Of a stretch of DNA of 64,000 nucleotides, positions 35,435-44,384 are shown in pieces. Within the stretch, counting starts at the first letter, position 1. Every line of letters starts with the position of its first letter. The translations under genes and the position numbers were made by a program. A model generated the notes under the pieces. The model ran no database searches, had not been told where the DNA came from, and was given only the letters and a program-made list of their open reading frames with translations. Source of the stretch: JAICMB01 sp035295125 (lineage in GTDB: Bacteria; Acidobacteriota; Terriglobia; Bryobacterales; Bryobacteraceae); assembly GCA_035295125.1 (NCBI GenBank), contig DATGJP010000105.1:1-64000 (forward strand), written 5' to 3'.

Positions 35435-36628
35435 GTGGGCACGGTCAGCTTCGAGCAGGCTCGGGAATGTGTCATTTCTAAGGTCCGCCATTTTCGGACC
35501 ATGCCCCCGACCGAAACAATAAAGACCTCCGAAGCCACCGGCCGCGTGCTCGCCGAGTCAGTTCTCGCCGATCGCGATTATCCTCCCGTTCCCCGCTCCG
35601 CGCGCGATGGCTTTGCCCTGCGTGCCCAGGACCTGCCGGGCGAATTCCAGGTGATCGGCGAAGTCCGCGCAGGCGAAGTTTTCAATGGCGCCATCGCCCC
35701 GCATCAGGCTGTCGAGATCATGACCGGCGCGCCTGTTCCACAAGGCGCCAACGCTGTAGTGATGGTGGAACACTGTCGCAGGAACGGCGACACCATGGCG
35801 AGCGAACGGGTGCTGGCAACGGGCGACAACATCTCGCCCAAAGCCTCGGAAGCCACCTCCGGCGAAGTGGTCGTCCAAGCCGGACGGCGCCTTGGCTTCA
35901 CCGAAATCGCTGAGCTTTGCACCGTCGGGGCGCTCGAGCTCCGAGTCTACCGGCCGCCACGGGTTGCCATTCTGTCGACAGGTGACGAGGTGATCGACGT
36001 TCATCAACAACCCCTCAATCACCAGGTCCGCAACTCCAACGCGCACGCGCTCGCCGTGCAGGTGCGGCGGGCTGGAGGCGATCCCGTCGTGCTCCCGATC
36101 GCCCGCGACATTTACGATTCCACCCGCGAGCTCGTGGAGCGCGGTCTGGAATGCGACTTGCTCCTGCTATCGGGTGGGGTCTCGGCCGGCAAATACGACA
36201 TCGTCGAACGAGTGCTCGCCGATCTCGGGGCTGAGTTTTACTTCGACCGCGTACTCATTCAACCCGGCCAGCCGCTGGTCTTCGGGCGCGCTCGGGACAA
36301 GTTTTTCTTCGGCCTGCCGGGCAATCCCGCATCCACGATGGTCTGCTTTGAAGTCTTCGGCCGCGCCGCTGTGGAGCTGCTTGCGGGCCGGACGGAAACA
36401 GTGTTGCCCATGACCTGGAGCCGCCTGTCTCGCGAGTTCCAACAGAAAACGGGGCTGCGGCGATTCCTGCCCGCGCGGCTCTCCTGCGATGGCAGCGAGG
36501 TCACGCCCGTCGCATGGCGCGGCTCCTCCGATGTGCCGGCGCTTGCCCGGTCGAACGCCTTCCTGGTGACCGAACCGGATCGTGAGACCTGGGCCGCCGG
36601 CGAGCTCATCCGGGTGCTGCCCCAATGA
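35435..36628 (+). CDS. moeA: Molybdopterin molybdotransferase MoeA
   Basis: Inserts molybdate into adenylylated molybdopterin, releasing AMP. 397 residues from the GTG at 35435, which makes the protein begin MGTVSFEQARE like family members; an in-frame GTG at 35402 is the alternative. Motifs are PVPRSARDGFALR, EIMTGAPVPQGANAVV, STGDEV, LLSGGVSAGKYD and FGLPGNPASTMVCFEVF. It is the first gene of a compact moeA-moaC-mogA group with ATGA overlaps. moaA, moaD and moaE are not in the window. Confidence 0.93.
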   Translation: MGTVSFEQARECVISKVRHFRTMPPTETIKTSEATGRVLAESVLADRDYPPVPRSARDGFALRAQDLPGEFQVIGEVRAGEVFNGAIAPHQAVEIMTGAPVPQGANAVVMVEHCRRNGDTMASERVLATGDNISPKASEATSGEVVVQAGRRLGFTEIAELCTVGALELRVYRPPRVAILSTGDEVIDVHQQPLNHQVRNSNAHALAVQVRRAGGDPVVLPIARDIYDSTRELVERGLECDLLLLSGGVSAGKYDIVERVLADLGAEFYFDRVLIQPGQPLVFGRARDKFFFGLPGNPASTMVCFEVFGRAAVELLAGRTETVLPMTWSRLSREFQQKTGLRRFLPARLSCDGSEVTPVAWRGSSDVPALARSNAFLVTEPDRETWAAGELIRVLPQ

Positions 36629-37089
36629 GCAAACTATCGCATTACGACCACGCCGGCAGTCCGCGCATGGTGGACGTCTCGGCAAAATCCGAAACCAAGC
36701 GGACAGCGCGGGCGCACGCATTTGTCCGAATCAAGCCCGAAGTGCTCGCGAAGCTGCCGGACAACCCCAAAGGCAATCCGCTCGAAATTGCGCGCATCGC
36801 GGGGATCATGGCCGCGAAGAAGACTTCCGAACTGATTCCGCTCTGTCATCCGTTGATGCTGTCGCACGCCGACGTGACCGCAACGGTGGAGTCGGAGGGG
36901 GTCCGCATTCATGCCAGCGCCACGACCACGGCCCAGACCGGCGTAGAAATGGAAGCGCTCACGGCGGCGTGCGTCGCGGCGCTCACGGTATACGACATGA
37001 CCAAGGCGATGGATAAATCGATCGAGATCCAGGACGTTTACCTGGTTGAGAAGACCGGCGGCAAGAGCGGAGATTTTCACCGGTCATGA
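36625..37089 (+). CDS. moaC: Cyclic pyranopterin monophosphate synthase MoaC
   Basis: Catalyses formation of cyclic pyranopterin monophosphate from the MoaA product. 154 residues, typical length. Signature stretches are RMVDVSAKSETKRTA, ELIPLCHPLMLSHADV, TGVEMEALTA and YDMTKAMDKSIEI. These include the conserved His, Glu, Asp and Lys of the active site. The ATG overlaps the moeA stop by four bases, and its own stop overlaps the next gene by four. Confidence 0.96.
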   Translation: MSKLSHYDHAGSPRMVDVSAKSETKRTARAHAFVRIKPEVLAKLPDNPKGNPLEIARIAGIMAAKKTSELIPLCHPLMLSHADVTATVESEGVRIHASATTTAQTGVEMEALTAACVAALTVYDMTKAMDKSIEIQDVYLVEKTGGKSGDFHRS

Positions 37090-37583
37090 TCGAAGCCGCC
37101 ATCCTGACCATCAGCGACTCCTCGTTCGAAGGCAAACGCGCGGACCGTTCCGGCCCTGCTCTGCGGGAGCGCATCGAAGCCTTGGGCTGGCGCGCGGCTC
37201 GGACTGAGATCGTCCCCGACGAAGCGGACACCATCTCAGCAAAGCTGACTGAATGGGCCGATTCCGACCACTTACAGGTCGTGCTCACCACCGGCGGCAC
37301 CGGCGTTGCTTTGCGGGATGTGACTCCCGAGGCGACGTTGGCTGTAGTGGATCGCGCGATCCCTGGAATCGGCGAATTGATGCGTGCTGAGGGTTTGAAA
37401 TCAACCCCTTATTCCGTCTTATCGCGGGGAATCGCCGGAACGCGCGGCACAACGCTAATTGTCAACCTGCCCGGTTCGCCTCGTGGCGCCGTGGAATCGT
37501 TAAATTCCATCGCCAGGCTGATTCCACACATCGTGGATCTGTTACACGGCAAAACCGAGCACAACACGGTATCGAAACACTAG
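37086..37583 (+). CDS. mogA: Molybdopterin adenylyltransferase (MogA/MoaB family)
   Basis: Adenylylates molybdopterin before MoeA inserts the metal. 165 residues. It shows AILTISDSSFEGKRADRSGP at the N-terminus, the MPT-binding TTGGTGVALRDVTPEATLAVVDRAIPG and the terminal LPGSPRGAVESL. It could equally be named moaB; with moeA in the same operon the adenylyltransferase role is secure. Confidence 0.92.
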   Translation: MIEAAILTISDSSFEGKRADRSGPALRERIEALGWRAARTEIVPDEADTISAKLTEWADSDHLQVVLTTGGTGVALRDVTPEATLAVVDRAIPGIGELMRAEGLKSTPYSVLSRGIAGTRGTTLIVNLPGSPRGAVESLNSIARLIPHIVDLLHGKTEHNTVSKH

Positions 37584-37588
37584 CTACT

Positions 37589-38680
37589 ATGAGGACGTCC
37601 CACATTATGATGCGCCTTTTTATAGCTTTTTCAGCAACGTGCGCTCTTTTGGCACAGAATCCGCCGCCTCCCAAACCGTCACCGACGGAGGACACGGGAG
37701 CGGTCATTCGAACCACGCATACGGTGGTCGTTGCGCCGACAACCGTCCTCGATCACAAGGGCGATTACGTTACGGGCCTGCAGCCGAGCGACTTCACGCT
37801 GTACGACAACAACAAACCGCAGCGCATCACGGCGGACGTCAGCTACGAGCCGATTTCGCTCGTCATGGCGATTCAGGCGAGCGATATGCTTACCGATGTG
37901 CTGCCGAAAGTGCAGCGTATCGGCAACGAGGTGACGGACCTGGTTGTGGGTGCTGGTGGAGAGATCGCCGTGCTGGCTTTCGATCATCGCATCCAAATGC
38001 TGCAGGACTTCACTGATGACGGCGGTAAGGTCAGCGAATCACTAAAGAAGCTAAAGGCCGGCAGCAGCACCCATGCAATGAACGACGCCGTGATCGAGTC
38101 GGTCCGCATGCTGCGCCGGCGTCCCGAAGTGCGCAGGCGTATTCTCGTGCTGATCAGCGAGAAGCGCGACAAGGGCAGCCAGGCGAGACTCAAAGAGACA
38201 TTAACGGACCTGGAATTCGCGAATATAGCGGTCTATGCGATCGACATTCCGCACCTGGAGACGCTGCTCACCGGAAAATCCATGCCGCCGCGCCCCGACC
38301 CGATCCCCGCAACGGCTAACCATATGCCCGCCGGTGGGACCGCAACGCCCACGATGATCGACCAGAACCGCACCAGCAACTTCATCCCGATGTTCGTCGA
38401 GATCTTCAAAGGCACCAAGAGCATTTTCGTCGACGACGCGTTGGACGTGTTCACGCGATATACGGGCGGCAAGCAGTATTCATTCGTCAAAGCGAAGACG
38501 CTCGACCGGTCGGTGGAAGCGCTTGGACAGGAGATCCACAATCAGTACCTGCTGAGCTACAGCCCGAACAACCAGGAAGAAGGCGGATTCCACGAAATCC
38601 GTGTTGTTGTGAACCGGCCCAGCCTGGAAATCAGGACGCGACCCGGCTACTGGGTGGCTTCACGCCCCGAGGGGCAATAG
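37589..38680 (+). CDS. Secreted VWFA-related protein (TIGR03436 family)
   Basis: A 363-residue protein with a signal peptide (MRLFIAFSATCALLAQ; an alternative ATG is at 37607). It shows the acidobacterial pattern of TTVLDHKGDYVTGLQPSDFTLYDNNKPQRI followed by a von Willebrand A-like domain: EIAVLAFDHRIQMLQDFT, then RRRILVLISEKRDKGS. The usual MIDAS DxSxS is not seen; the equivalent reads VMAIQASDM, so metal-dependent binding may be lost. The C-terminus (NQYLLSYSPNNQEEGGFHEIRVVV) is typical. It is convergent with, and overlaps by 21 bases, the FHA gene downstream. Confidence 0.88.
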   Translation: MRTSHIMMRLFIAFSATCALLAQNPPPPKPSPTEDTGAVIRTTHTVVVAPTTVLDHKGDYVTGLQPSDFTLYDNNKPQRITADVSYEPISLVMAIQASDMLTDVLPKVQRIGNEVTDLVVGAGGEIAVLAFDHRIQMLQDFTDDGGKVSESLKKLKAGSSTHAMNDAVIESVRMLRRRPEVRRRILVLISEKRDKGSQARLKETLTDLEFANIAVYAIDIPHLETLLTGKSMPPRPDPIPATANHMPAGGTATPTMIDQNRTSNFIPMFVEIFKGTKSIFVDDALDVFTRYTGGKQYSFVKAKTLDRSVEALGQEIHNQYLLSYSPNNQEEGGFHEIRVVVNRPSLEIRTRPGYWVASRPEGQ

Positions 38681-39409
38681 CTCGAAGCGCACGCGCGCTT
38701 CGCCTACGTGAATTTCGTCTCCGGTTTTTAACTGCACTCCACGTGTAGCGCCGCGCGGAACCTCGATGCGGCGGCCGTCGCGAAAGACTGCGGTGCCTCT
38801 CTGGCTGTTGGAATCGTACACCCGGAAACTGCTGCTTTCGGGGTCGTAGCGGATGTAGGCGTGCTCGCGGGAGACGGTGGTCTCGGTCTCGGCGAAGGCA
38901 ATGTCGTTACGACGCCGCAGTCCCTCTTTTTCGCCGACCACTTCTTTCATGCGGCCGATGTTAACGCGGTCGCCGGTGAGGACGAACTCAGGTGTTTCGG
39001 ATTCGCCTCGCACTACTGTCAGTTTCGCGCTGGATCTGGCCGCGGTTGGGGCTTTACGGCGACCGTATTCCATCTGGAACTGCTCGCCGCCGGCAACGGC
39101 CACGTTGAGAACTGCCGGCGCGGCGCAGTGGGCCTCCGATAGCAGATCGCGAATATCCTGCTCCAGGCTGCCATCCTCGGCAAGGGCCGCCAAGGCGGCC
39201 TCGTTCTCAGGGGTGTGGATGATGACGTCGTTAAATGGGAACAGGCAGCGGCCGTCACCCATCGGCTGGATCTGGCCCCGGATGTCTTCCAGGATTTCAC
39301 GGCGGACTTCCAGGAGGGCTTTGCTCTGCTGCTGGACTCCCGGAACCTTGGACGTCCAGCCTTTTACCTTGCCCGCGATCCAACGATCGAGTTCGTCGAG
39401 TGATCTCAT
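38660..39409 (-). CDS. FHA-domain protein with N-terminal DUF3662-like domain (last gene of the wall-signalling operon)
   Basis: A 249-residue soluble protein. Residues about 1-110 (LEVRREILEDIRGQIQPMG, FPFNDVIIHTP) resemble the DUF3662 domain found in mycobacterial FhaA. Residues about 150-245 form an FHA domain with VNIGRMKE, TVSREHAYIRYD and SNSQRGTAVFRDG, the Arg, Ser-x-x-His and loop residues that read phosphothreonine. It probably binds the phosphorylated kinase or other substrates of the kinase encoded at 42564. The ATG overlaps the stop of the RodA-PBP gene by four bases. Confidence 0.85.
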   Translation of the reverse strand: MRSLDELDRWIAGKVKGWTSKVPGVQQQSKALLEVRREILEDIRGQIQPMGDGRCLFPFNDVIIHTPENEAALAALAEDGSLEQDIRDLLSEAHCAAPAVLNVAVAGGEQFQMEYGRRKAPTAARSSAKLTVVRGESETPEFVLTGDRVNIGRMKEVVGEKEGLRRRNDIAFAETETTVSREHAYIRYDPESSSFRVYDSNSQRGTAVFRDGRRIEVPRGATRGVQLKTGDEIHVGEARVRFELLPLGA

Positions 39410-42400
39410 ATGATTCCCAATTCGTGTGCCGCGGCGACGATTTCACCGGCGATTGGCGCGGCTGCTGTTCCGCCGTATTGCCCATTCTCTACCAGTACCG
39501 CGAACGCGATCTGTTTGCCCGTTTTCGCGCCGTAGGGTGCGAATCCGATGAACCAGGCGTGAGACGGGTCTTTCGCGAGCTCGGCGGTTCCGGTTTTGCC
39601 CGCGATGGGAATCGCCGATGTAGCCAGTACCCGGCCGGTGCCGGACGTCACGACGCCGCGCATGAATTCGGCGACCTGGCTGGCTAACGAGGCTGGCAGG
39701 AGTTCCTCGGGTTTCCTCAGGCGGGGGTTGGTTTCATCGATAATCCAGCGGCCTTCCGGGGCGCTGCCGCCGCTTGCAATCGTCGCCGCAACACGCGCCA
39801 TTTGAAACGGCGATACGACCACCTGGCCTTGGCCATAGGATGCCTGCGCCAGATACTCCTTGAGCTGTTTTGCCGTGTTCGGGTGCGCGACGGCGATGCC
39901 CAGTTTTGTGGCGGTGTCGTACAGAGCGTCGGCTCCGACGGCATTGGCTCCGAGTTGCGCGAAGTAGGCGTTGCAGGAAACCACGATGCCTTTGCGCATG
40001 TCCAGCGTGCCATGCGGCTCCTTGTCCTTCACGTCGTCACGAATCTCGCGTTTTCCGACGTAGTTGCCGACGCGGCCGTCGGGCAGGCGGATGCAATCGT
40101 AGCGTTGTTGCGCCAAGGCCGGGTCCTTGCGAAGCGCCGCGATGGCGGTGACGATCTTGAAGGACGAACCCGGCGGATACAGGCCGAAGCGGGCGCGGTC
40201 GAGCAGGTCCTCGCTGGGGAGCGGTGTCTGGGCGTTGCCGCTCAGCGAAGCGAACTGCACGGGCGAAGGCCAGGGATAACTGACGGCCGCGAGCAGATCG
40301 CCAGTCGCCGGGTCGAGAACGACAACAGCGCCTTTCTGCTTGCCGAGTTTGACCAGGTTCTTGCTGAGGATCTCCGAGGCGCGCAGTTGAAGCCGCGCAT
40401 CGAGAGACATCTTGACGTCGCGGGGGCGGCTCAGGATTTCCTTCACCAGGGGATTGTCGGGCTCGTAGCGGTGCCGGAGCAGCGGGATGAGGGCGCGGTA
40501 GTCACGCTTGACGCGCGCGCCGCCGGGGCCTTGCTCGACCTCGGCTACGTCGTCATAGCCCTGCAGGCGAATGCGTGAGGCTTTCTCCTGGAAGGCGGTG
40601 TTGGTAGCGCCTTGCTTGAGCCGGCTCCGGGGATCGCCAAGCAGGTAGAACAGTGGCGCACCGAGCGGATAATGGCGCGGCTCCTGCTTCGAAACGGTCT
40701 GATCGACCGCGACGCCGAGCTTCTGATATTCGGCGAGGTGACTTTGGATTTGCGACCAGTCGCTGGTGGCCAAGGGCAAACCATTGCGGTCGAAGATGGT
40801 TCCTTTCGGAATCTCGCGGGCGACGGCCAGCAGACGCGGGTTGTATTGGTACCGCCGGACCCCGTCGGCCTGCACAACGAGACTGCCACGGGCGACGATG
40901 TCGTCGGCTCGAGCGGCCTGGATCCAGGTGAACCGGGCGATAACGACCACCGCCAGCGTCGCGAGCACGGCTGTGAGCACTCGAGTTCCTGTACCGAAAC
41001 TCTCATCCTGGGCCTGCTTGCGCTGCGTTCGCGAAACCGAGAGCACGATGGCAAAGACAATGAAGTTGGCGACCATCGAGGTGCGGCCGTAGCTTAGAAA
41101 TGGCGACACTACGCCTGAAAGCGGCACCAGGCCGAGCAAGCCCCCGGTGATCAGAAGGATCTGGTAGGCGATGATCAGCATCATCCCCATCACCAGGAAG
41201 TACGAGTAGGTTCCAGGAGCGTTGCGCGCCACCCGAAGACCGCGCGAGATGAGTACGCCGTACAGGATGTAGAGTGCCAGAATGCCGAGCAGGCCGGTCT
41301 GTTCGCCAAGAGCCGATACGATCAGATCGGTGTGGGCGGCGGGGACATCCTGCGGATCGCCGAGGCCCAGACCGGTGCCGGTGACGCCTCCGGTGGACAG
41401 GGACCAGAGTGAATGTGCTACTTGATCTCCTCCGCGTACGGAGTTGTCCCACGGGGACTTCCACATTTCGACGCGTTCCCGAACGGTGTGCGGATAGTGA
41501 ATGAGGTAGCCGGCGGCGAAGCTCAGGATGATGACGCCGAGACCGGCTGAAGCCAGCGCTACCCGGTTGCGGGCGATGCTGTAGAGGGTGAGGAACAGGC
41601 AGCCCAATACCAGGGCCGGCCCGAGATCGCTGAGCCAGAAAAACAGGGCGATAGAAACCGCCACGCCCGCCGCGACGGGAATGAGATAGTCGAGACGCGG
41701 AAGGTTGTATTTCCCTTGCTGGCGGAGTTGCCGGAGCGCGTCCCAGTTGGATGCGAAGTACCCTGCCAGGAAGAAAACGAGCAGCAAACGGATCAGCTCG
41801 ACGGGCTGGAAGAAGAGCAGATTGACCTTGGCATCGCTGGCGCCCGGTCCGTGACCGAACACGCCCAGCGCGAGCGCCAGGAGGAACGCGACGATCAGGG
41901 GTACGTAGCTGAGACGGCTGAAGCTGCGCTCGTAATCGGCCAGGCTGAATGCAAACAGCGCGATGCAGCCGGCGATCACACCCTGTGCGAAGTCGGCGAA
42001 CATCAGGGTGTCGCGCAGGGGGTCGCGCAAACTGATCATCAGGATGAGCCCGAGTCCGGAAAGCACGAACAGGATCGGCAGAATCAGGTTATCGCCGTCG
42101 AAGTTGCGGATGCGCCAGGCGATGTGAACGGCGAAGAAGGCCAGGAAAAACGGAATGATCCAGAGCAGGATTTGACGGCGGAATCCAGCAGTGTCGCGGA
42201 CCACCAGGCTAGGCTTCAGCGCCGTGAATTCCGCGCGAGGCAGCAGGTGGGCAATGGCTCCAACGTTGCTGAAACTGCGGCCTTCGCGTTTTAAGGCGAA
42301 GATGCGCTCCGCGATCGGCTCCTGATCGGGCAACAGCGGCAGCAATTGCTGGGCGCTGGTGAGTTGATTCAGGTTGATGGTGGTCTTTTCCTGGTCCGCT

Positions 42401-42567
42401 ACACCGTTCAGTTTTGCCTTGTAAACCAGCGTCATTCCGAGGATCAGCACGATGGCGGCGGCGATGAGCAGGGCGAGTTCGGTGGTCCTGGTGGCGGCCG
42501 TCTGCCGGCGCGTTTGGACACGGCGTTCCTCCGCCCGGAGGGTCAATTCTTCGCGCGTGACTTTCAT
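39406..42567 (-). CDS. Single-chain RodA/FtsW (SEDS) glycan polymerase fused to a class B penicillin-binding protein
   Basis: A 1053-residue protein combining two activities normally on separate chains. Residues about 25-535 are the SEDS part: one N-terminal helix, then many membrane segments with GGDQVAHSLWSLSTGGVTGTGLG, AAHTDLIVSALGEQTGLLG and LVPLSGVVSPFLSYGRTSM. A linking helix (about 545-565) leads to a PBP dimerisation domain (PKGTIFDRNGLPLATS) and a transpeptidase with SxxK at Ser801-Lys804 (PGSSFKIV), SxN at 864-866 (SCN) and KTGT at 991-994. It should polymerise and cross-link peptidoglycan. There are four-base overlaps with the kinase gene and with the FHA gene. Confidence 0.92.
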   Translation of the reverse strand: MKVTREELTLRAEERRVQTRRQTAATRTTELALLIAAAIVLILGMTLVYKAKLNGVADQEKTTINLNQLTSAQQLLPLLPDQEPIAERIFALKREGRSFSNVGAIAHLLPRAEFTALKPSLVVRDTAGFRRQILLWIIPFFLAFFAVHIAWRIRNFDGDNLILPILFVLSGLGLILMISLRDPLRDTLMFADFAQGVIAGCIALFAFSLADYERSFSRLSYVPLIVAFLLALALGVFGHGPGASDAKVNLLFFQPVELIRLLLVFFLAGYFASNWDALRQLRQQGKYNLPRLDYLIPVAAGVAVSIALFFWLSDLGPALVLGCLFLTLYSIARNRVALASAGLGVIILSFAAGYLIHYPHTVRERVEMWKSPWDNSVRGGDQVAHSLWSLSTGGVTGTGLGLGDPQDVPAAHTDLIVSALGEQTGLLGILALYILYGVLISRGLRVARNAPGTYSYFLVMGMMLIIAYQILLITGGLLGLVPLSGVVSPFLSYGRTSMVANFIVFAIVLSVSRTQRKQAQDESFGTGTRVLTAVLATLAVVVIARFTWIQAARADDIVARGSLVVQADGVRRYQYNPRLLAVAREIPKGTIFDRNGLPLATSDWSQIQSHLAEYQKLGVAVDQTVSKQEPRHYPLGAPLFYLLGDPRSRLKQGATNTAFQEKASRIRLQGYDDVAEVEQGPGGARVKRDYRALIPLLRHRYEPDNPLVKEILSRPRDVKMSLDARLQLRASEILSKNLVKLGKQKGAVVVLDPATGDLLAAVSYPWPSPVQFASLSGNAQTPLPSEDLLDRARFGLYPPGSSFKIVTAIAALRKDPALAQQRYDCIRLPDGRVGNYVGKREIRDDVKDKEPHGTLDMRKGIVVSCNAYFAQLGANAVGADALYDTATKLGIAVAHPNTAKQLKEYLAQASYGQGQVVVSPFQMARVAATIASGGSAPEGRWIIDETNPRLRKPEELLPASLASQVAEFMRGVVTSGTGRVLATSAIPIAGKTGTAELAKDPSHAWFIGFAPYGAKTGKQIAFAVLVENGQYGGTAAAPIAGEIVAAAHELGII

Positions 42568-44384
42568 TGCGCGATCGGCGCTCCCTGCAGCGCGATGAGC
42601 CGCTGCTCGACACGCTGTTGACCTTGAATAGCCTGGGTTTCGTTGCGGGCAGCGTCTCCGAACAGGCCCACCTGCTGATACAGGTCCTCGGCGTGGATGT
42701 AGTCGCGCTTGGCCTGGTCCAGGTATTCGCGCTCCTGGCTAGGGGTGCTGCTGAAGCTGCGCGATTCGCGCCATTCCCGATCGGCACGGCGGCGATAGCC
42801 GTCGGCGAGCAACGCTAACTCCCTCTTTCCCATAGGGTGTCCGTGTTTGGCAGCCTGGCTGAGGGCTTCCTCACCTTTGTCAAGGTCGTTCATCTCGTAC
42901 ACATAAAGACGAGCTAAACCGAGGTAAGGGTCCGGGGAATGTTTGAGAAGTTCGGCGGCCTCGTTGAACTCCGCCACGGCATCGTTCAGGTACTTTTGCT
43001 TCTGTAACCCGTTGAGACCGGAGGATTCGATGCGTTGGATGTGGCCTTCGCAGAGGCGCAGGCGGCCTTTCACCGCATTGTCGCCGGGGTCAATTTCCAG
43101 GGCGTGGCCGAGTTCGGTGCGCGCCTGCATCCACTGCGGTTTGAAAATGGTCGGGGCGTCGCGGTCCCGATACTCGGAAATGACGCCGTCTGCGGCATTT
43201 ACGAGACGTTTCTTCAAGGCGCTCTTTACACCCCATGTCAGCGCACCCATGTGAGTTCGCTTCATGAGGTCCTGATAGCGGGTCCAGGCTTCGTCCAGGT
43301 TCGTGAGGCGCTCGGTTTCGAGGTCGGATTTGAGCTTGCCCGCTTCGGAGGAGAAGTTGATTTGAGTAGCGGTGAAAATGGTGCCGACCAGGCAAAAGCC
43401 TGCTACCGCGGCAAGGCCTCGCGCGGAGTTTCGCCTGGGGATTGGCGGGCGCGGCGGGAGGGGCGCAGTGGTGCGCACGGTGGCGTCGTCAGTAAGCGGC
43501 CCGGTACGAACCGTGGCGTCGTTGTCGGCCAGGACGGTTTGGCCCTTCTGATAACGTTCCAGGTCGTCTTTGACTTCCGCGGCGGTCTGGTAGCGTTGCT
43601 GCGGATCGCGGGCGAGCATCTTGAGGGTGATGCGGCCCAGGGGTTCGGGGCATTCGGCGGGGAGCGGGCTGGGCGGATCCGAAGAACGGATACGCCGTTC
43701 CAGCCGCTCCTTGTTTTCGCCCTCGAATGGCAGCTTGCCGGCGAGCATCTGGTAGAGCAGGACGCCGACGGACCAAAGGTCGGACTGGCTGTCCATGTTC
43801 TGGGTTTCGAGGCGCTCGGGCGAGCAGTAGGCCGTGCTCGCAAAGACGTTGACGGTATACCGGCGTGTGTTGGAAAGCGCTTTCGCGATTCCAAAATCGA
43901 CAACCTTCACCTGGTTTTGGGGATTGAGGCGAATGTTGCGAGGCTTCAAGTCGCCGTGGATAATGCCGACGAATTGCTGGTCGCCGATGGTAGTAGTGAA
44001 GGTGCGGAGATTCTCCAGCATCTCGCAGAGCTCGCGGACGACATGGACGGCAAAGCCAGGCTGCGTGGGTCCGCGGTCGAGCACGGCCGCAAGGTCCTCG
44101 CCCTCGATGTAATCCATTTCGATGAAGAGATTGCCGTTGATCTCTCCGTAGCGCGTGACGTTGACGACGTGACGGTCGGCCCCGCTCAGGCGTTTTTGAA
44201 GCTCGGCGCCCAGGCGTTCGGCGTCGACGATTTCCTGGTCTTCGGCGTGGGGACCTTTGTAGACGAGCTTCAAAGCGATCTGCCGTTTGGTATCGGTGTC
44301 GTTGGCGAGATAGACTTCGCCCATTGCTCCGCGCCCGAGCATGCGGATGACCTCGTACCTGCCGAATCGATCGCCTGGGTTCAT
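42564..44384 (-). CDS. Membrane Ser/Thr protein kinase with TPR-like ectodomain
   Basis: A 606-residue Hanks-type kinase. Glycine loop LGRGAMGEV (16-24), invariant Lys38 (IALKLV), catalytic loop HGDLKPRN with Asp144 (HGD rather than HRD), DFG at 162-164 and CSPE for the APE region. The juxtamembrane region has two copies of DATVRT (288-293, 299-304), likely phosphothreonine sites. One TM is at about 322-340. The outer domain is helical with TPR or Sel1-like repeats (DPYLGLARLYVYEMNDLDKGEEALSQAAKHG) instead of the PASTA repeats of PknB. ATGA overlaps on both sides tie it to the phosphatase and RodA-PBP genes. Confidence 0.93.
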   Translation of the reverse strand: MNPGDRFGRYEVIRMLGRGAMGEVYLANDTDTKRQIALKLVYKGPHAEDQEIVDAERLGAELQKRLSGADRHVVNVTRYGEINGNLFIEMDYIEGEDLAAVLDRGPTQPGFAVHVVRELCEMLENLRTFTTTIGDQQFVGIIHGDLKPRNIRLNPQNQVKVVDFGIAKALSNTRRYTVNVFASTAYCSPERLETQNMDSQSDLWSVGVLLYQMLAGKLPFEGENKERLERRIRSSDPPSPLPAECPEPLGRITLKMLARDPQQRYQTAAEVKDDLERYQKGQTVLADNDATVRTGPLTDDATVRTTAPLPPRPPIPRRNSARGLAAVAGFCLVGTIFTATQINFSSEAGKLKSDLETERLTNLDEAWTRYQDLMKRTHMGALTWGVKSALKKRLVNAADGVISEYRDRDAPTIFKPQWMQARTELGHALEIDPGDNAVKGRLRLCEGHIQRIESSGLNGLQKQKYLNDAVAEFNEAAELLKHSPDPYLGLARLYVYEMNDLDKGEEALSQAAKHGHPMGKRELALLADGYRRRADREWRESRSFSSTPSQEREYLDQAKRDYIHAEDLYQQVGLFGDAARNETQAIQGQQRVEQRLIALQGAPIAQ

